39,760 bases of DNA, taken from Rhodospirillales bacterium. Lineage in GTDB: Bacteria; Pseudomonadota; Alphaproteobacteria; Azospirillales; Azospirillaceae. The translations under genes and the position numbers were made by a program. Positions 17,089-25,737 of the stretch are shown one piece after another. The stretch lies in contig PLTC01000103.1 in NCBI GenBank assembly GCA_003165295.1, positions 9,282 to 49,041 on the forward strand, read 5' to 3'. Position 1 is the first letter of the stretch. Each line of letters opens with the position of its first letter. Under the pieces are notes generated by a model that worked only from the letters and a program-made list of their open reading frames with translations, was not told the origin of the DNA and did not search any database.

Positions 17089-18471
17089 ATGAACAGACAG
17101 AACATTATCGCTGTGATCAGGCCCGGGACGTCCGGCGTCGCGGTGGCGCTGGGGCTGGCGTCCGGTCTTGTCGCTTTCTCCGGTCAGGCGGCGCTGGCCC
17201 AAAGCGCCGGAACCGCGCCGTTCAACGAAACAATCAACGGCTACACCCTAAATGGCACCGAGACGCCGCTGTCCCGGAGCAGCTTCAACACCGCCGGTAC
17301 CATCAACGGTCCGGGTGTCAACAACGTGCCGTTCAGCACCACCCTGACCGCGCTTTCGCCGACCATCGACCAGTATACCGGCACGGTCAACGGTCAGCCG
17401 GTGAACTGCACCGCCACCCAGCTCAGTAAGAACGCTTATTCGCTGTCCGGGACCTGCGGCCTTCTCAGTCAGGTCTTCCTTCCCAACAATCCCCAAGCCG
17501 AGATCGCCGCGCGCCAGGCCGCCGTGGTTCAGAGCCAGCGCATCGAGAGCCAGCAAACCGTTGACCTGATCAGCCGCCGCATCTCCGACGCCCTGTCGCC
17601 GCCCCGCGGCGCGTTCACCGCGACCCGGCAAAGCGACGCCGGCGGCGCGCTCCAGGCCATGGACGGACACAACGGCATTTCGGGCGTATCCTCGGGCGAT
17701 GGCGACTACACCAACGCCCTATGGGCCACCTACAGCCATACCTGGCTTGCCAACAACTGGTCGGCGCTGAAGTCCTCGACGGATCTCAATACCGGAGTGG
17801 TCGGCGGCGACATTAAAGTCGGCGGCAATCTGCTGGCCGGTCTGACCTTTACCTATCAGTCGAGCACCGGCACCACCAATTTCAATGACGGGACGCTCGA
17901 TGCTTCGACCTATACCTTCGTTCCATACGGCGCCATCAGCTTCCTCGACAACCAGATCGTCCTCGACCTGATGACCGGCTTCGGCTTCAGCGACAGCACC
18001 AGTACCCGTTCGCGGAGCGTCGCCGCCATTGACGGCTCATACGGCAGCGACCGCTGGATGCTGGCCACCCACGCCACCTTCAATCATCCGGTGGACAACT
18101 GGAACCTGTCGGCCAGGCTCGGCTGGTTGATGAGCTATAACTGGGCCGATCAGTTCACCGAGAGCAATGGCACGGTCAACCCGACCCTGGTCACCCGTGT
18201 CGGCGAAATCAGCGTCGGCGGCCACGCCGGCTACACCATCGACCAGTTTGAACCCTATGTCGGCCTGACCTACCTTTACGACGTGATGCTCAGCCCCAAC
18301 AGCGTCGGCCTGACCGGTTCGACCCTGGGCCGGGACGAACTGGACGCCCTGATCGGCCTGAACTGGACCGCCACCGACCGGGTCAACGCCAGCGTCGAAC
18401 TGAGCAACGGTTTCCTGCGCACCAACGAAGACAACACAACGGTCGTGGTTGCCGGGCGCTTTGTGTTTTGA
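17089..18471 (+). CDS. Autotransporter-type outer-membrane beta-barrel protein
   Basis: A 460-aa secreted protein. Residues 1-37 form a signal peptide with a Gly/Ala/Val-rich core and likely cleavage after AALA. Residues 38-135 are Asn/Thr/Ser-rich and contain the only two cysteines of the mature protein (Cys107, Cys123), possibly a disulfide. Residues 136-175 look helical (AARQAAVVQSQRIESQQTV), like the helix that threads an autotransporter pore. From about residue 209 (ALWATYSHTW) alternating strands lead to the terminal VVVAGRFVF, whose final Phe is the usual signal for the Bam machinery. The surface part is far too short for a classical passenger. It has its own promoter upstream and a strong hairpin downstream, so it is probably a single-gene unit. 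Function unknown. Confidence 0.82.
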   Translation: MNRQNIIAVIRPGTSGVAVALGLASGLVAFSGQAALAQSAGTAPFNETINGYTLNGTETPLSRSSFNTAGTINGPGVNNVPFSTTLTALSPTIDQYTGTVNGQPVNCTATQLSKNAYSLSGTCGLLSQVFLPNNPQAEIAARQAAVVQSQRIESQQTVDLISRRISDALSPPRGAFTATRQSDAGGALQAMDGHNGISGVSSGDGDYTNALWATYSHTWLANNWSALKSSTDLNTGVVGGDIKVGGNLLAGLTFTYQSSTGTTNFNDGTLDASTYTFVPYGAISFLDNQIVLDLMTGFGFSDSTSTRSRSVAAIDGSYGSDRWMLATHATFNHPVDNWNLSARLGWLMSYNWADQFTESNGTVNPTLVTRVGEISVGGHAGYTIDQFEPYVGLTYLYDVMLSPNSVGLTGSTLGRDELDALIGLNWTATDRVNASVELSNGFLRTNEDNTTVVVAGRFVF

Positions 18472-18506
18472 GCCCGCCCGGTCATAATCGTGACCGCTTG
18501 GCCTGA

Positions 18507-18547
18507 CCGGTCGGTGACCAAGGGCGACACCCCTGGTCACCGACCGG
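18507..18547 (+). terminator. Hairpin terminator after the barrel gene
   Basis: A perfect 14-bp inverted repeat, CCGGTCGGTGACCA and its complement, separated by 13 bp, begins 36 bp after the stop codon. There is no T-run after it, so Rho-independent termination is plausible but not certain. Confidence 0.65.
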
Positions 18548-18951
18548 ATCGGCCAGCACCCTCGAGTCTTCGGCAAAGTCAGGCGTCGAGGGACTGGTCG
18601 TTGCTGAAGTGAGCCTGTCTTTGACAGGATATTACCCGAACCGGCAAACCGGCGGCACCCTGGCGGGGGCCGGCGCGAATTTTGTTGTCTTCCGCAGGCT
18701 CCTCATTTATCGTGAAATCGCTGGGTAATCGTCTGGATTCATAACCTGTTGCCCCCGTTGGCCGGTGGCAAGGCGACGAAGAGCCGTAATCAGGACAAAG
18801 AAAAGCAATCCAGGACGCCCGTGCCCTGTGCCTAACGGCCACGCAAAGCCAGTCCTTTGTCGTGAATCCGGTGTGTTGTCGCACCGGGGATCGCTTTCTT
18901 TTAATTGGCCTGACAACAATAATAAGAAAAATGGCCCCGGGAGGAAGAGAA
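18548..18951. other. Intergenic region without a recognised gene
   Basis: About 400 bp of lower GC content than the neighbouring genes. A minus-strand reading frame (18579-19004) crosses it but has no ribosome site or recognisable sequence. It presumably holds the promoter for the small zinc-ribbon gene that follows; no clear elements stand out. Confidence 0.45.
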
Positions 18952-19131
18952 ATGAGGCGGAAGCGTAAGAATACATTCTCTCCGATCGCCTGCCCTGACT
19001 GCAACAGCCGGCTTTCGGTGCTTGATCATGGCTATTCCATCTGTTTTGAATGTGGTTGGTCGTGGTCACCGGGAATTCGCCGTCGTGACCGGATGTCGTC
19101 GCCAGCGGTCGGTCCGTCAGCCGACCGGTAA
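18952..19131 (+). CDS. Small zinc-ribbon protein
   Basis: A 59-aa protein with a basic start (MRRKRKN) and a zinc ribbon made of CPDC (Cys14, Cys17) and CFEC (Cys31, Cys34), with the residues between them (RLSVLDHGYSI) fitting the two-strand turn of such ribbons. A strong ribosome site, GGAGGAAGAGA, precedes this ATG; an in-frame start 30 codons upstream has none. The tail after residue 45 is disordered-looking. I do not recognise a specific family. A nucleic-acid or protein-binding role is likely from the fold alone. The bacteriohemerythrin gene lies 300 bp downstream on the same strand, across a palindromic repeat. Confidence 0.6.
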   Translation: MRRKRKNTFSPIACPDCNSRLSVLDHGYSICFECGWSWSPGIRRRDRMSSPAVGPSADR

Positions 19132-19435
19132 CCGGCGCTTCCCGTCTCCCTGACTTCGCCGAGGGGGGCTTCGCCCCTTCCCCGATCAGGTCTTTGCCCT
19201 GGACCCACCAAGGGCCGAAGGGCCGGTGGCCCTTGGAACCCGGGACTTAAGCGATGGGGGTCCAGGGGCCTCCTCTGGTGTCGTTCCTGGTGCCCGCCGG
19301 TATCAGACCTGCGGCCTCTGCGGCGTCATGGCCATTCCCGAACCACCCCGATTGTGTGGTATGGTTCGGTGTCGCGGCTGGACATCCCTGGTGCACAAGC
19401 CGGCCGAGGGGTGCGTGGGGATTGGGGGGAGGCTG
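19132..19435. other. Intergenic region carrying a palindromic repeat
   Basis: About 300 bp between the zinc-ribbon and hemerythrin genes. It contains repeat copy C and a GGGGCTTCGCCCC hairpin near 19163-19178. The frame of the hemerythrin gene stays open back to 19226, but that extension crosses the repeat and has no conserved look. Confidence 0.5.
19191..19245. repeat. GC-rich palindromic intergenic element, copy C
   Basis: It reads TTTGCCCTGGACCCACCAAGG, then an AAGGGCC-N11-GGCCCTT hairpin (19210-19234), then GGAACCCGGGAC. The order TTTGCCC, GGACCCACC, GGGCC hairpin matches copies A and D with several changes. It is preceded by a second small hairpin. Confidence 0.5.
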
Positions 19436-19861
19436 ATGTCCGTCGAGTGGAATGAGAGCTTGTTCTTGAGCCATGACGGCATGGACGATGATCACCGGCA
19501 GATGGCCGCCCTGATCAACAAGCTCTATCTGAGCATCGGAGAAAGTTTCGGTAAAGAGGCCACCTGTCGGGCCGCGCAAAGCCTGCTGGACTTTGCCCGG
19601 AGCCATTTCGATCACGAAAAGAAACTGATGGAGCGGTATCGATACCCCGATACCCTGCGGCACCTGTGGCTGCATCGGGAACTGCTGGATGAATTGCATT
19701 TGTTGATCAATCGTCTTGAGGGCTCCAGCGCCAATATCACAACCGAGTCCATTGAGTTTATCGATAACTGGTTCACCACCCATCTTCGGGACAGCGATGC
19801 CAAGCTCGCCTTTTTCCTGAGCACCATCGACCATGACATTAACCCGGCGCCGGCCTTGTGA
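19436..19861 (+). CDS. Bacteriohemerythrin
   Basis: A 141-aa single-domain hemerythrin with a complete di-iron site: His20, His57 and Glu61 (HFDHE), His76 and His80 (HLWLH), His116 and Asp121 (HLRDSD). It should bind O2 reversibly in the cytoplasm, as oxygen carrier, sensor or store. The start ATG is preceded by GGGGGGAGG; the open frame extends 70 codons further upstream through a repeat element but loses all hemerythrin similarity. The protein is a stand-alone domain with no signalling module attached. Spirilla and other motile microaerophiles often carry such proteins. It is followed by about 230 bp, then acnB. Confidence 0.95.
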   Translation: MSVEWNESLFLSHDGMDDDHRQMAALINKLYLSIGESFGKEATCRAAQSLLDFARSHFDHEKKLMERYRYPDTLRHLWLHRELLDELHLLINRLEGSSANITTESIEFIDNWFTTHLRDSDAKLAFFLSTIDHDINPAPAL

Positions 19862-20041
19862 GCGCCCTCCCCGCCCCGACGCCAGCCGCCCTGGATGCCT
19901 TGCGCCGGCGGGGGGCGGTGTGAGACAAACTCGGCCCCGGTGCTTTTTTTTTCAGACCGACCCGCCGATGGCCGCGACCGCGCTCCGGGTCGCGCCGTCA
20001 CCGCCCGACCCGCACCGCGCCGACCCACTTCCGCCAGACAA

Positions 20042-20083
20042 ACTTCAGACAACAAACTTCAGACAACAAACTTCAGACAAGAG
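20042..20083. repeat. 14-bp tandem repeat just before acnB
   Basis: Three units of ACTTCAGACAACAA, the third ending in GAG instead of CAA. The array stops 10 bp before the acnB start, with its last bases forming the GAGG ribosome site. A further half unit (CCAGACAA) lies upstream. It is AT-rich against its GC-rich surroundings and falls in the likely 5' untranslated region of acnB. Confidence 0.85.
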
Positions 20084-20093
20084 GATCTAGCCC

Positions 20094-22679
20094 GTGCTTG
20101 AAGCCTATCGCTTGCATGTCGCCGAGCGTGCCGCTCTCGGGATTCCGCCCGTGCCGCTGACCGCCAAGCAGACCGAGGAGCTTACCGGCCTCCTGCGGAA
20201 CCCTCCCGAGGGCGAAGAGCAGGGACTGGTCGACCTCATCACCTGGCGGGTGCCGGCCGGCGTCGACGACGCGGCCAGGGTCAAGGCCGCCTTTTTGGCC
20301 GCGATTGCCCGGGGCGAACAGACTTCTCCGCTGATTTCCAAGGTCAAGGCCACCGAACTGCTCGGCACCATGCTGGGCGGCTTCAACATCAAGCCGCTGA
20401 TCGACCTGCTGGGCTCGCCCGAATGCGCCGCCGCGGCCGCCGCCGGCCTCAAGACGACGCTGCTGATGTTCGACTACTTCCATGATGTCAAGGAACTGGC
20501 CGACCAGGGCAATGCCGGGGCAAAGGCGGTGGTGCAGTCCTGGGCCGATGCCGAATGGTTCACCTCGCGTCCCGAGGTCCCGGCCAGCCTGACCCTGACC
20601 GTGTTCAAGGTCACCGGCGAGACCAACACCGACGACCTGTCGCCGGCCCCCGACGCCTGGAGCCGCCCCGACATCCCGCTGCATGCCCTGGCCATGCTGA
20701 AGAACCCCCGCCCGGGCATCCAGCCCGACGAACCGGGGGCGCGCGGTCCGCTCCGGCAGTTGGAGGCGCTGAAGGCCAAGGGTCATCTGGTTGCCTATGT
20801 CGGCGACGTGGTCGGCACCGGCTCTTCGCGCAAATCCGCCACCAATTCGGTGCTGTGGTTCACCGGAGAGGACATCCCCCACGTCCCCAACAAGCGTTTC
20901 GGCGGCGTCTGCCTCGGCACCAAGATCGCCCCGATCTTTTACAACACCATGGAAGATGCCGGCGCCCTGCCCATCGAGGTCGAGGTGTCCCGGCTGGACA
21001 TGGGTGACGTGGTGGAGTTGCGGCCCTATGAGGGCAAGCTGCTCAAGAACGGCGAGGTGGTCGCCGAATTCGCCGTCAAGTCCGAGGTGGTCTTTGACGA
21101 GGTCCGGGCCGGCGGCCGGATTCCGCTGATCGTCGGCCGTGGCCTGACGGGCAAGGCGCGCGAGGCCCTGGGCCTGCCGCCCTCGACCCTGTTCCGCCTG
21201 CCCGCCGTCCCCACCGACAGTACCAAAGGCTTTACGCTGGCGCAGAAGATGGTCGGCCGGGCCTCGGGCCTGCCCGAAGGCCAGGGTGTGCGTCCGGGCG
21301 CCTATTGCGAACCCAGGATGACCACCGTCGGTTCCCAGGACACCACCGGGCCGATGACCCGGGACGAGTTGAAGGATCTGGCCTGCCTGGGCTTCTCGGC
21401 GGATCTGGTGATGCAGTCGTTCTGTCATACCGCCGCCTATCCGAAGCTGGTGGACGTGAAGATGCATCACGAACTGCCGGGCTTCATCGCCAGCCGGGGC
21501 GGCGTGTCGCTGCGGCCGGGCGACGGCGTTATCCACTCTTGGTTGAACCGCCTGCTGCTGCCTGACACCATCGGTACCGGCGGCGACTCCCATACCCGCT
21601 TCCCCATCGGCATCTCGTTCCCGGCCGGCTCGGGTCTGGTCGCGTTCGCCGCCGCCACCGGGGTCATGCCGCTGGACATGCCGGAATCGGTGCTGGTGCG
21701 GTTCAAGGGCCAGATGCAGCCGGGCGTCACCCTGCGGGATCTGGTCAACGCGATTCCGCTGTATGCCATCCGCCAGGGCCTGCTGACCGTCGAGAAGAAG
21801 GGCAAGAAGAACATCTTCTCGGGCCGCATCCTGGAGATCGAGGGTCTGCCCGACCTGAAGGTCGAGCAGGCTTTCGAGCTGTCCGACGCCTCGGCCGAGC
21901 GTTCCGCCGCGGCCTGCACGGTCCGGCTCGATCAGGCGCCGATTATCGAATATCTGCGCTCGAACATCACCCTGATGAAGTGGATGATCGCCAGCGGCTA
22001 TCAGGACGCCCGCACGCTCGGCCGCCGGATCAAGGCGATGGAAGCCTGGATCGCCAACCCGGTGTTGCTGGCCCCCGATGCCGACGCCGAGTATGCCGCG
22101 GTGATCGACATTGATCTGGCCGACATCAAGGAACCGATCGTCGCCTGCCCCAACGATCCCGACGATGTCAAGCTGCTGACCGAGGTGGCCGGTGCGACCA
22201 TCGACGAGGTCTTTATCGGCTCGTGCATGACCAATATTGGCCACTTCCGGGCGGCGGCCAAGGTGCTGGACGGCACCTCGGACATTCCGACCCGGTTGTG
22301 GATCGCGCCGCCGACCAAGATGGATGCGTTGGTGCTGAACGAGGAAGGCTATTACGCGGTCCTGGGCAAGTCCGGCGCACGCATGGAGATGCCCGGTTGT
22401 TCCCTGTGCATGGGCAACCAGGCGCAGATTCGCAAGGGCTCCACGGCCATGTCGACCTCGACCCGGAACTTCCCGAACCGGCTCGGGATCGACACCCAGG
22501 TCTATCTCGGCTCCGCCGAACTGGCGGCGGTGTGCGCCCTCAAGGGCAAAATCCCCACCGTGGCCGAGTATCTGGAGCAGGTGGCGGTGGTCAACAAGAA
22601 GGCCGCCGACATCTATCGCTACATGAACTTCGACCAGATCCCGGCGTTCCGCGAGATCGCCGACGGGGTGGCGGCGTAA
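20094..22679 (+). CDS. acnB: Aconitate hydratase B
   Basis: An 861-aa TCA-cycle enzyme that interconverts citrate and isocitrate; B-type aconitases also act on 2-methylisocitrate. The N-terminal [23 protein letters not shown]-like region and swapped fourth domain mark the B type. The [4Fe-4S] ligands are Cys711 (GSCMTN), Cys769 and Cys772 (CSLCMGNQ), at nearly the same positions as in the E. coli enzyme. The start is a GTG with GAGGATC before it. B-type aconitases can act as RNA-binding regulators when the cluster is lost, so the AT-rich tandem repeat in its own leader is of interest. acnB converges on cheD, separated by a palindromic element. Confidence 0.97.
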   Translation: MLEAYRLHVAERAALGIPPVPLTAKQTEELTGLLRNPPEGEEQGLVDLITWRVPAGVDDAARVKAAFLAAIARGEQTSPLISKVKATELLGTMLGGFNIKPLIDLLGSPECAAAAAAGLKTTLLMFDYFHDVKELADQGNAGAKAVVQSWADAEWFTSRPEVPASLTLTVFKVTGETNTDDLSPAPDAWSRPDIPLHALAMLKNPRPGIQPDEPGARGPLRQLEALKAKGHLVAYVGDVVGTGSSRKSATNSVLWFTGEDIPHVPNKRFGGVCLGTKIAPIFYNTMEDAGALPIEVEVSRLDMGDVVELRPYEGKLLKNGEVVAEFAVKSEVVFDEVRAGGRIPLIVGRGLTGKAREALGLPPSTLFRLPAVPTDSTKGFTLAQKMVGRASGLPEGQGVRPGAYCEPRMTTVGSQDTTGPMTRDELKDLACLGFSADLVMQSFCHTAAYPKLVDVKMHHELPGFIASRGGVSLRPGDGVIHSWLNRLLLPDTIGTGGDSHTRFPIGISFPAGSGLVAFAAATGVMPLDMPESVLVRFKGQMQPGVTLRDLVNAIPLYAIRQGLLTVEKKGKKNIFSGRILEIEGLPDLKVEQAFELSDASAERSAAACTVRLDQAPIIEYLRSNITLMKWMIASGYQDARTLGRRIKAMEAWIANPVLLAPDADAEYAAVIDIDLADIKEPIVACPNDPDDVKLLTEVAGATIDEVFIGSCMTNIGHFRAAAKVLDGTSDIPTRLWIAPPTKMDALVLNEEGYYAVLGKSGARMEMPGCSLCMGNQAQIRKGSTAMSTSTRNFPNRLGIDTQVYLGSAELAAVCALKGKIPTVAEYLEQVAVVNKKAADIYRYMNFDQIPAFREIADGVAA

Positions 22680-22696
22680 CCGGGGGCCTTCGGCAA

Positions 22697-22752
22697 CCAG
22701 GGGCGCTGTGCCCCTGGACCCCACCGGGGCCGTCAGGCCCCGGACCCCATGG
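22697..22752. repeat. GC-rich palindromic intergenic element, copy D
   Basis: It reads CAGGGGCGCTGTGCCCCTGG, then ACCCCACCGGGGCC, a short hairpin GGCCGTCAGGCC, and CCGGACCCCATGG. It lies between the convergent acnB and cheD genes, where a two-way terminator is expected, and supplies the last codons and the stop of cheD. Confidence 0.7.
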
Positions 22753-23221
22753 TTTTGGCGATGGGACGCAGGCGGATCGCCCCCGACCAGCTTTCCATCT
22801 CGAGATAGATCCCGGTCTGGCCGCCAACCCGCTCGGCCAGGATCGGAATCCCCAGGCGGGTCAGTTCCTCGCGGGCCAGCGCGACGTTTCGGGGACCGGT
22901 GGCAAACAGCGAGTCCGTATCGGACCACATGGCGTTGGCCCCCCCGAACATCTTGGCGGTCAGATCGGCGATCCGGCAGCCCGACGCCTCCAGTTTCGTC
23001 ACCAGTTCGCCAATGGCCACGTCGCCGAAGCGGGCATCCCGGCCGGAACCCGCCGGGGCACGGGGCAGCACGAAGTGATTCATGCCTCCAAGGGCCGACA
23101 CCGGATCATAAAGGCAGACCGCGACGCACGAGCCCAGGGTGGTGGTGATGAGGCACGGCCGAAGGCCGACATGGCAGCACCCCGACGGCAGCGAAACGCG
23201 GGAGACGGTGATTGCGGTCAT
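22733..23221 (-). CDS. cheD: CheD chemoreceptor glutamine deamidase
   Basis: A 162-aa cytoplasmic protein that deamidates glutamines of chemoreceptors. The catalytic set is present: Cys32 in TTLGSCVAV, His49 in GGMNHFVLP, and Thr26, with the same Cys-His spacing of 17 as the studied Thermotoga enzyme. Later family segments are GDVAIGELVTKLEASG, KMFGGANAM and GGQTGIYLEMESW. It is alone, 17 kb from the cheA-cheW-cheR operon of this window, so it may serve a different receptor set. Its last residues (about AKTMGSGA) are encoded by the edge of a palindromic repeat that also contributes the stop codon, which suggests that repeat insertion changed the C-terminus. Confidence 0.93.
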   Translation of the reverse strand: MTAITVSRVSLPSGCCHVGLRPCLITTTLGSCVAVCLYDPVSALGGMNHFVLPRAPAGSGRDARFGDVAIGELVTKLEASGCRIADLTAKMFGGANAMWSDTDSLFATGPRNVALAREELTRLGIPILAERVGGQTGIYLEMESWSGAIRLRPIAKTMGSGA

Positions 23222-23590
23222 GGACGCCGCTCAGGTTGAACAACGCGGAGAGTCTTTCCAGGCGCCATCGGCGGGTCCCGGCGACTGATTCGCCCATCAT
23301 GCCCGTGGTCGGGGTCGGGACACCAGACAACAAGGCTGTCCGAGGCCCCGGTCACGCAACCGCACCGTCGGCTGGCCCCGCCAACCGCATCACCGCTTCC
23401 GGGGACTCGCAAATTGCATCGCAGTTCGCGGGGAGCCATCGCCGCCGTCCCCCGGCTCTCCCGGCTTCGGCAGCGATCCCATTGACGGATCGTCGCTCCA
23501 GGAACTGGTATGGAGTTTGCAGGTTCGCATTTGACCAGAGCCGGGGATGCAACACCGGCCGGTAAAAGGGATGAGCCGGGGGTTTGAGAC
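23222..23590. other. Intergenic region without a recognised gene
   Basis: About 370 bp between the divergent cheD and a small hypothetical gene. It should contain both promoters. Minus-strand frames run through it (for example 23352-23852) but look compositional: no ribosome site, no recognisable motif. No operator could be identified. Confidence 0.45.
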
Positions 23591-23773
23591 ATGTATTATC
23601 CAGCCTATGATCCGACGACCGCAGCCGTGATAGAGTATCAGGTGGTTCGCCAATTTGCCCGGTTGTTGCGCTTGCAGGCGCGGATGCTTGACAGCGACGG
23701 CGACCACAAGGAAGCCGCACAGTTACGCTGTCGGGCGGCCCGCAGCGAAAGGGCGGTCCTCGGCCATCTGTGA
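23591..23773 (+). CDS. Small hypothetical protein
   Basis: A 60-aa protein that I do not recognise. It starts MYYPAYDPTTAAVIEY and continues as one amphipathic helix rich in Arg, Gln, Leu and Ala (VVRQFARLLRLQARML, then KEAAQLRCRAARSERAVL), broken by DSDGDH. No signal peptide or membrane segment is present. A GGGGG ribosome site lies about 6 bp before the ATG, and a perfect 10-bp hairpin begins 13 bp after the stop. Those two signals, plus sensible amino-acid make-up, support a real gene. Its role is unknown; a small adaptor or DNA-associated helix protein would fit its shape. Confidence 0.5.
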   Translation: MYYPAYDPTTAAVIEYQVVRQFARLLRLQARMLDSDGDHKEAAQLRCRAARSERAVLGHL

Positions 23774-23786
23774 CCGGACCCGCCCA

Positions 23787-23814
23787 TCCCGACGGCCACG
23801 TGGTGCCGTCGGGA
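23787..23814 (+). terminator. Hairpin after the small hypothetical gene
   Basis: TCCCGACGGC and its exact complement are separated by 8 bp, giving a strong stem; the following bases (CACACTTTCG) are only weakly T-rich. It lies between a plus-strand gene end and the znuB end, so it could serve both strands. Confidence 0.65.
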
Positions 23815-23933
23815 CACACTTTCGATGGCTTTGAACGGGCGATCGGCGGCAACCGACGCCGCCCGTCAAATCGTCGGCGTGCCTGCCACCACGGTCAAGA
23901 TGTCGGGGCGTACCCGGGCCCCAGACCCCAGGA

Positions 23934-24818
23934 CTAAGCGGCCCGATGGCGGCCGGTACGGTATCGGGCGATCAGGCCGCCCCGGGCCCCGGCCACCAGC
24001 GACATCAGATAAAAGCCGCCGGCGGCCAGGATGATCGCCGGACCCGAGGGCAGGCCCAGGTGGAACGACACCACCAGTCCGAGCCAACCCGAAGCAAACG
24101 CCATCACAAAGGCCAGCAACGCCATAGACCACAATTCGCGCACCCAGAAGCGCGCCGCGGTTGCCGGCAGCATCATCAGGCCAACCGCGAGCAGGGTGCC
24201 CAGCGCCTGGAAACCGCCAACCAGATTGAGCACCACCAGCACCAGCAACACCAGATGGGTAAGACCGCCGCCGCCGCCCGCCGCCCGCAGAAATCCCGGA
24301 TCGAAGCACTCGACCACCAGCGGCCGGTAAATCAGCGCCAGCACCAACAGGGTGACGCTGGCAATGGTCGTGACCAGGATCAGCGCGGCATCGTCCACCG
24401 CCAGCACGGTTCCGAACAGCACATGCAACAGGTCGACATTGCTGCCGCGGGTTGAGACCAGCAGCACCCCCAGCGCCAGCGAGATCAGGTAAAAGGAGGC
24501 GAAACTGGCGTCCTCCCGCTGCTCGGTGGCCCGGGTCACCAGACCCGCCAGCAGCGCCACCGCCAACCCGGCGACGAATCCGCCCAGACTCATGGCCGGC
24601 AACGACAGGCCGCCAACCAGAAAGCCCAGGGCGGCACCGGGCAGGATGGCGTGAGACATGGCGTCGCCGACCAGACTCATCCGGCGCAGCACCAGCAACA
24701 CCCCCACCGGTCCACAGCCCGCCGCCAGGGCCAGGGTGGCCACCAGGGCACGGGCCATGAAGTCGTAATCGACGAAGGGCGCGATCAGTACCGCGTACAG
24801 AGCTTGGAGCACGGTCAT
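23934..24818 (-). CDS. znuB: Zinc ABC transporter permease
   Basis: A 294-aa integral inner-membrane protein of the metal-type ABC-3 permease family, with about eight hydrophobic segments. The conserved cytoplasmic loop reads SLVGDAMSHAILPGAALGF, the family hallmark for docking with the ATPase. Other typical segments are TRATEQREDASFASFYL and VGLMMLPATAARFW. The start ATG overlaps the znuC stop by one base (TGATG); an in-frame extension of 14 codons would overlap znuC more deeply. Zinc rather than manganese or iron is inferred from the Zur-like site upstream of the operon. No substrate-binding protein gene (znuA) is in the window, so it must be elsewhere or shared. Confidence 0.9.
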   Translation of the reverse strand: MTVLQALYAVLIAPFVDYDFMARALVATLALAAGCGPVGVLLVLRRMSLVGDAMSHAILPGAALGFLVGGLSLPAMSLGGFVAGLAVALLAGLVTRATEQREDASFASFYLISLALGVLLVSTRGSNVDLLHVLFGTVLAVDDAALILVTTIASVTLLVLALIYRPLVVECFDPGFLRAAGGGGGLTHLVLLVLVVLNLVGGFQALGTLLAVGLMMLPATAARFWVRELWSMALLAFVMAFASGWLGLVVSFHLGLPSGPAIILAAGGFYLMSLVAGARGGLIARYRTGRHRAA

Positions 24819-25561
24819 CAGGCGTTGCCACGGACACAAAGCGGCGCCGCCTCGTCCCACGCCTCGGACATCCGCCGGGCACGCAACAGATTCCCCGCAC
24901 CGAGAACCTCGCCGGTCGGTCCCCAGGCGACCGGCTCCCGCGCAAGCAGCAGGGTCTCGGGAAAATGCGCCCGGACCTGATCAAAATCGTGGAGCACTGC
25001 GACCACCGTGCGCTGCTCGCCATGCCAGCGTTTCACCACCTGAAGCAGGTCGGCGGTGGTCCGGGCGTCGATGGCGGTGAACGGCTCGTCCAACAGCACC
25101 AGCCGCGCGTCCTGGAGCAGCATGCGGGCGAACAGCACCCGCTGGAATTGTCCGGCGGACAGGCTGCCGATCTGGCGGCGTTCGAAACCGCCGAGGCCCA
25201 CCGCATCGAGGGCCGCGAGCGCCTGCTCGACCAGCGCCCCGTCGATCGCCCCGAACGGGCCGACCTTGTGCCAGTGCCCGAGTTGCACCGTGTCGAAGAC
25301 CGAAATCGGAAAGGTACGGTCGATCTCGGCCTGCTGGGGCAGATAGGCGATGTCACCCCGCCCCAGGCCCTCGCCGCGGATGCTGCCTGCCAGCGGCCGC
25401 AGCAGCCCGACCATGCCCTTGAGCAAGGTACTCTTGCCGGCGCCGTTCGGTCCGACCACCGCGGTCAGCGACCCGGCACGCAACGCCCCCGACAGGTGGT
25501 GGACCGCCGGGTGCCGCTCGTAGCCCAGCGTCACATCGTGAAAGCGCAAAATCGTATTCAC
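24818..25561 (-). CDS. znuC: Zinc ABC transporter ATP-binding protein
   Basis: A 247-aa ABC ATPase that powers metal import through ZnuB. It has Walker A GPNGAGKST, a Q-loop in AYLPQQAEID, signature LSAGQFQRVLFARML (LSAGQ in place of LSGGQ), Walker B LVLLDEPF and the switch His in VLHDFDQV. The GTG start was chosen because the ABC domain begins here (NTILRFHDVTLGYE) and because it overlaps the stop of a 30-codon frame as GTGA. The longer open frame upstream crosses the predicted operator region. The C-terminal end after about residue 215 is typical for the family. Together with znuB it forms a zinc-uptake operon, probably repressed by Zur when zinc is plentiful. Confidence 0.9.
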   Translation of the reverse strand: MNTILRFHDVTLGYERHPAVHHLSGALRAGSLTAVVGPNGAGKSTLLKGMVGLLRPLAGSIRGEGLGRGDIAYLPQQAEIDRTFPISVFDTVQLGHWHKVGPFGAIDGALVEQALAALDAVGLGGFERRQIGSLSAGQFQRVLFARMLLQDARLVLLDEPFTAIDARTTADLLQVVKRWHGEQRTVVAVLHDFDQVRAHFPETLLLAREPVAWGPTGEVLGAGNLLRARRMSEAWDEAAPLCVRGNA

Positions 25562-25650
25562 AGCCACCCCAACACCCGGGCCGCGGCCAGCCACAGCGCG
25601 AGGCAGGCCAGAGCCGCCCCGGCCAGTCGCCTCACCGCATCGGTACCCAT
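25558..25650 (-). CDS. Possible 30-aa membrane peptide leading the znuCB operon
   Basis: A 30-codon frame starting with ATG and ending in a TGA that overlaps the znuC GTG. The product, starting MGTDAVRRLAG, has two arginines followed by a hydrophobic stretch rich in Leu, Ala and Trp to its end, which would make a single membrane helix with the N-terminus inside. The exact overlap with znuC and the operator about 70 bp upstream support it; the lack of a clear ribosome site and the short length argue against it. If real, it could help assemble ZnuB or simply couple translation. I know of no named family for it. Confidence 0.4.
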   Translation of the reverse strand: MGTDAVRRLAGAALACLALWLAAARVLGWL

Positions 25651-25716
25651 CAAAGACCGAGCCCGCCAGCGAGTGCCCACGATCTTCCCCTTCCGTACCG
25701 GCCACGCCCCATCACC

Positions 25717-25737
25717 GTAACGTTATAACGTTATATC
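25717..25737 (-). promoter_or_regulatory. Zur-like operator upstream of znuCB
   Basis: An AT-rich palindrome, ACGTTATAACGT (25720-25731), overlaps a second palindrome ATAACGTTAT (25725-25734) in GC-rich DNA. The GTTATAAC core resembles known alphaproteobacterial Zur boxes. It is placed to control the znuC-znuB transcript. The match to Zur is from memory of the motif, not from a search. Confidence 0.65.

Noticed and set aside
18579-19004. A minus-strand frame of 141 codons in the gap after the barrel gene
   Set aside because: No ribosome site, unrecognisable sequence, and it overlaps the well-started zinc-ribbon gene.
19944-19952. Run of nine T residues after the hemerythrin gene as a Rho-independent terminator
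   Set aside because: No adequate GC stem lies directly before the run, so I did not call it, although it may contribute to termination.
23352-23852. A 166-codon minus-strand frame between cheD and znuB
   Set aside because: No start signal, low-complexity Arg/Pro/Ser composition, and it overlaps the better supported 60-codon gene and its hairpin.
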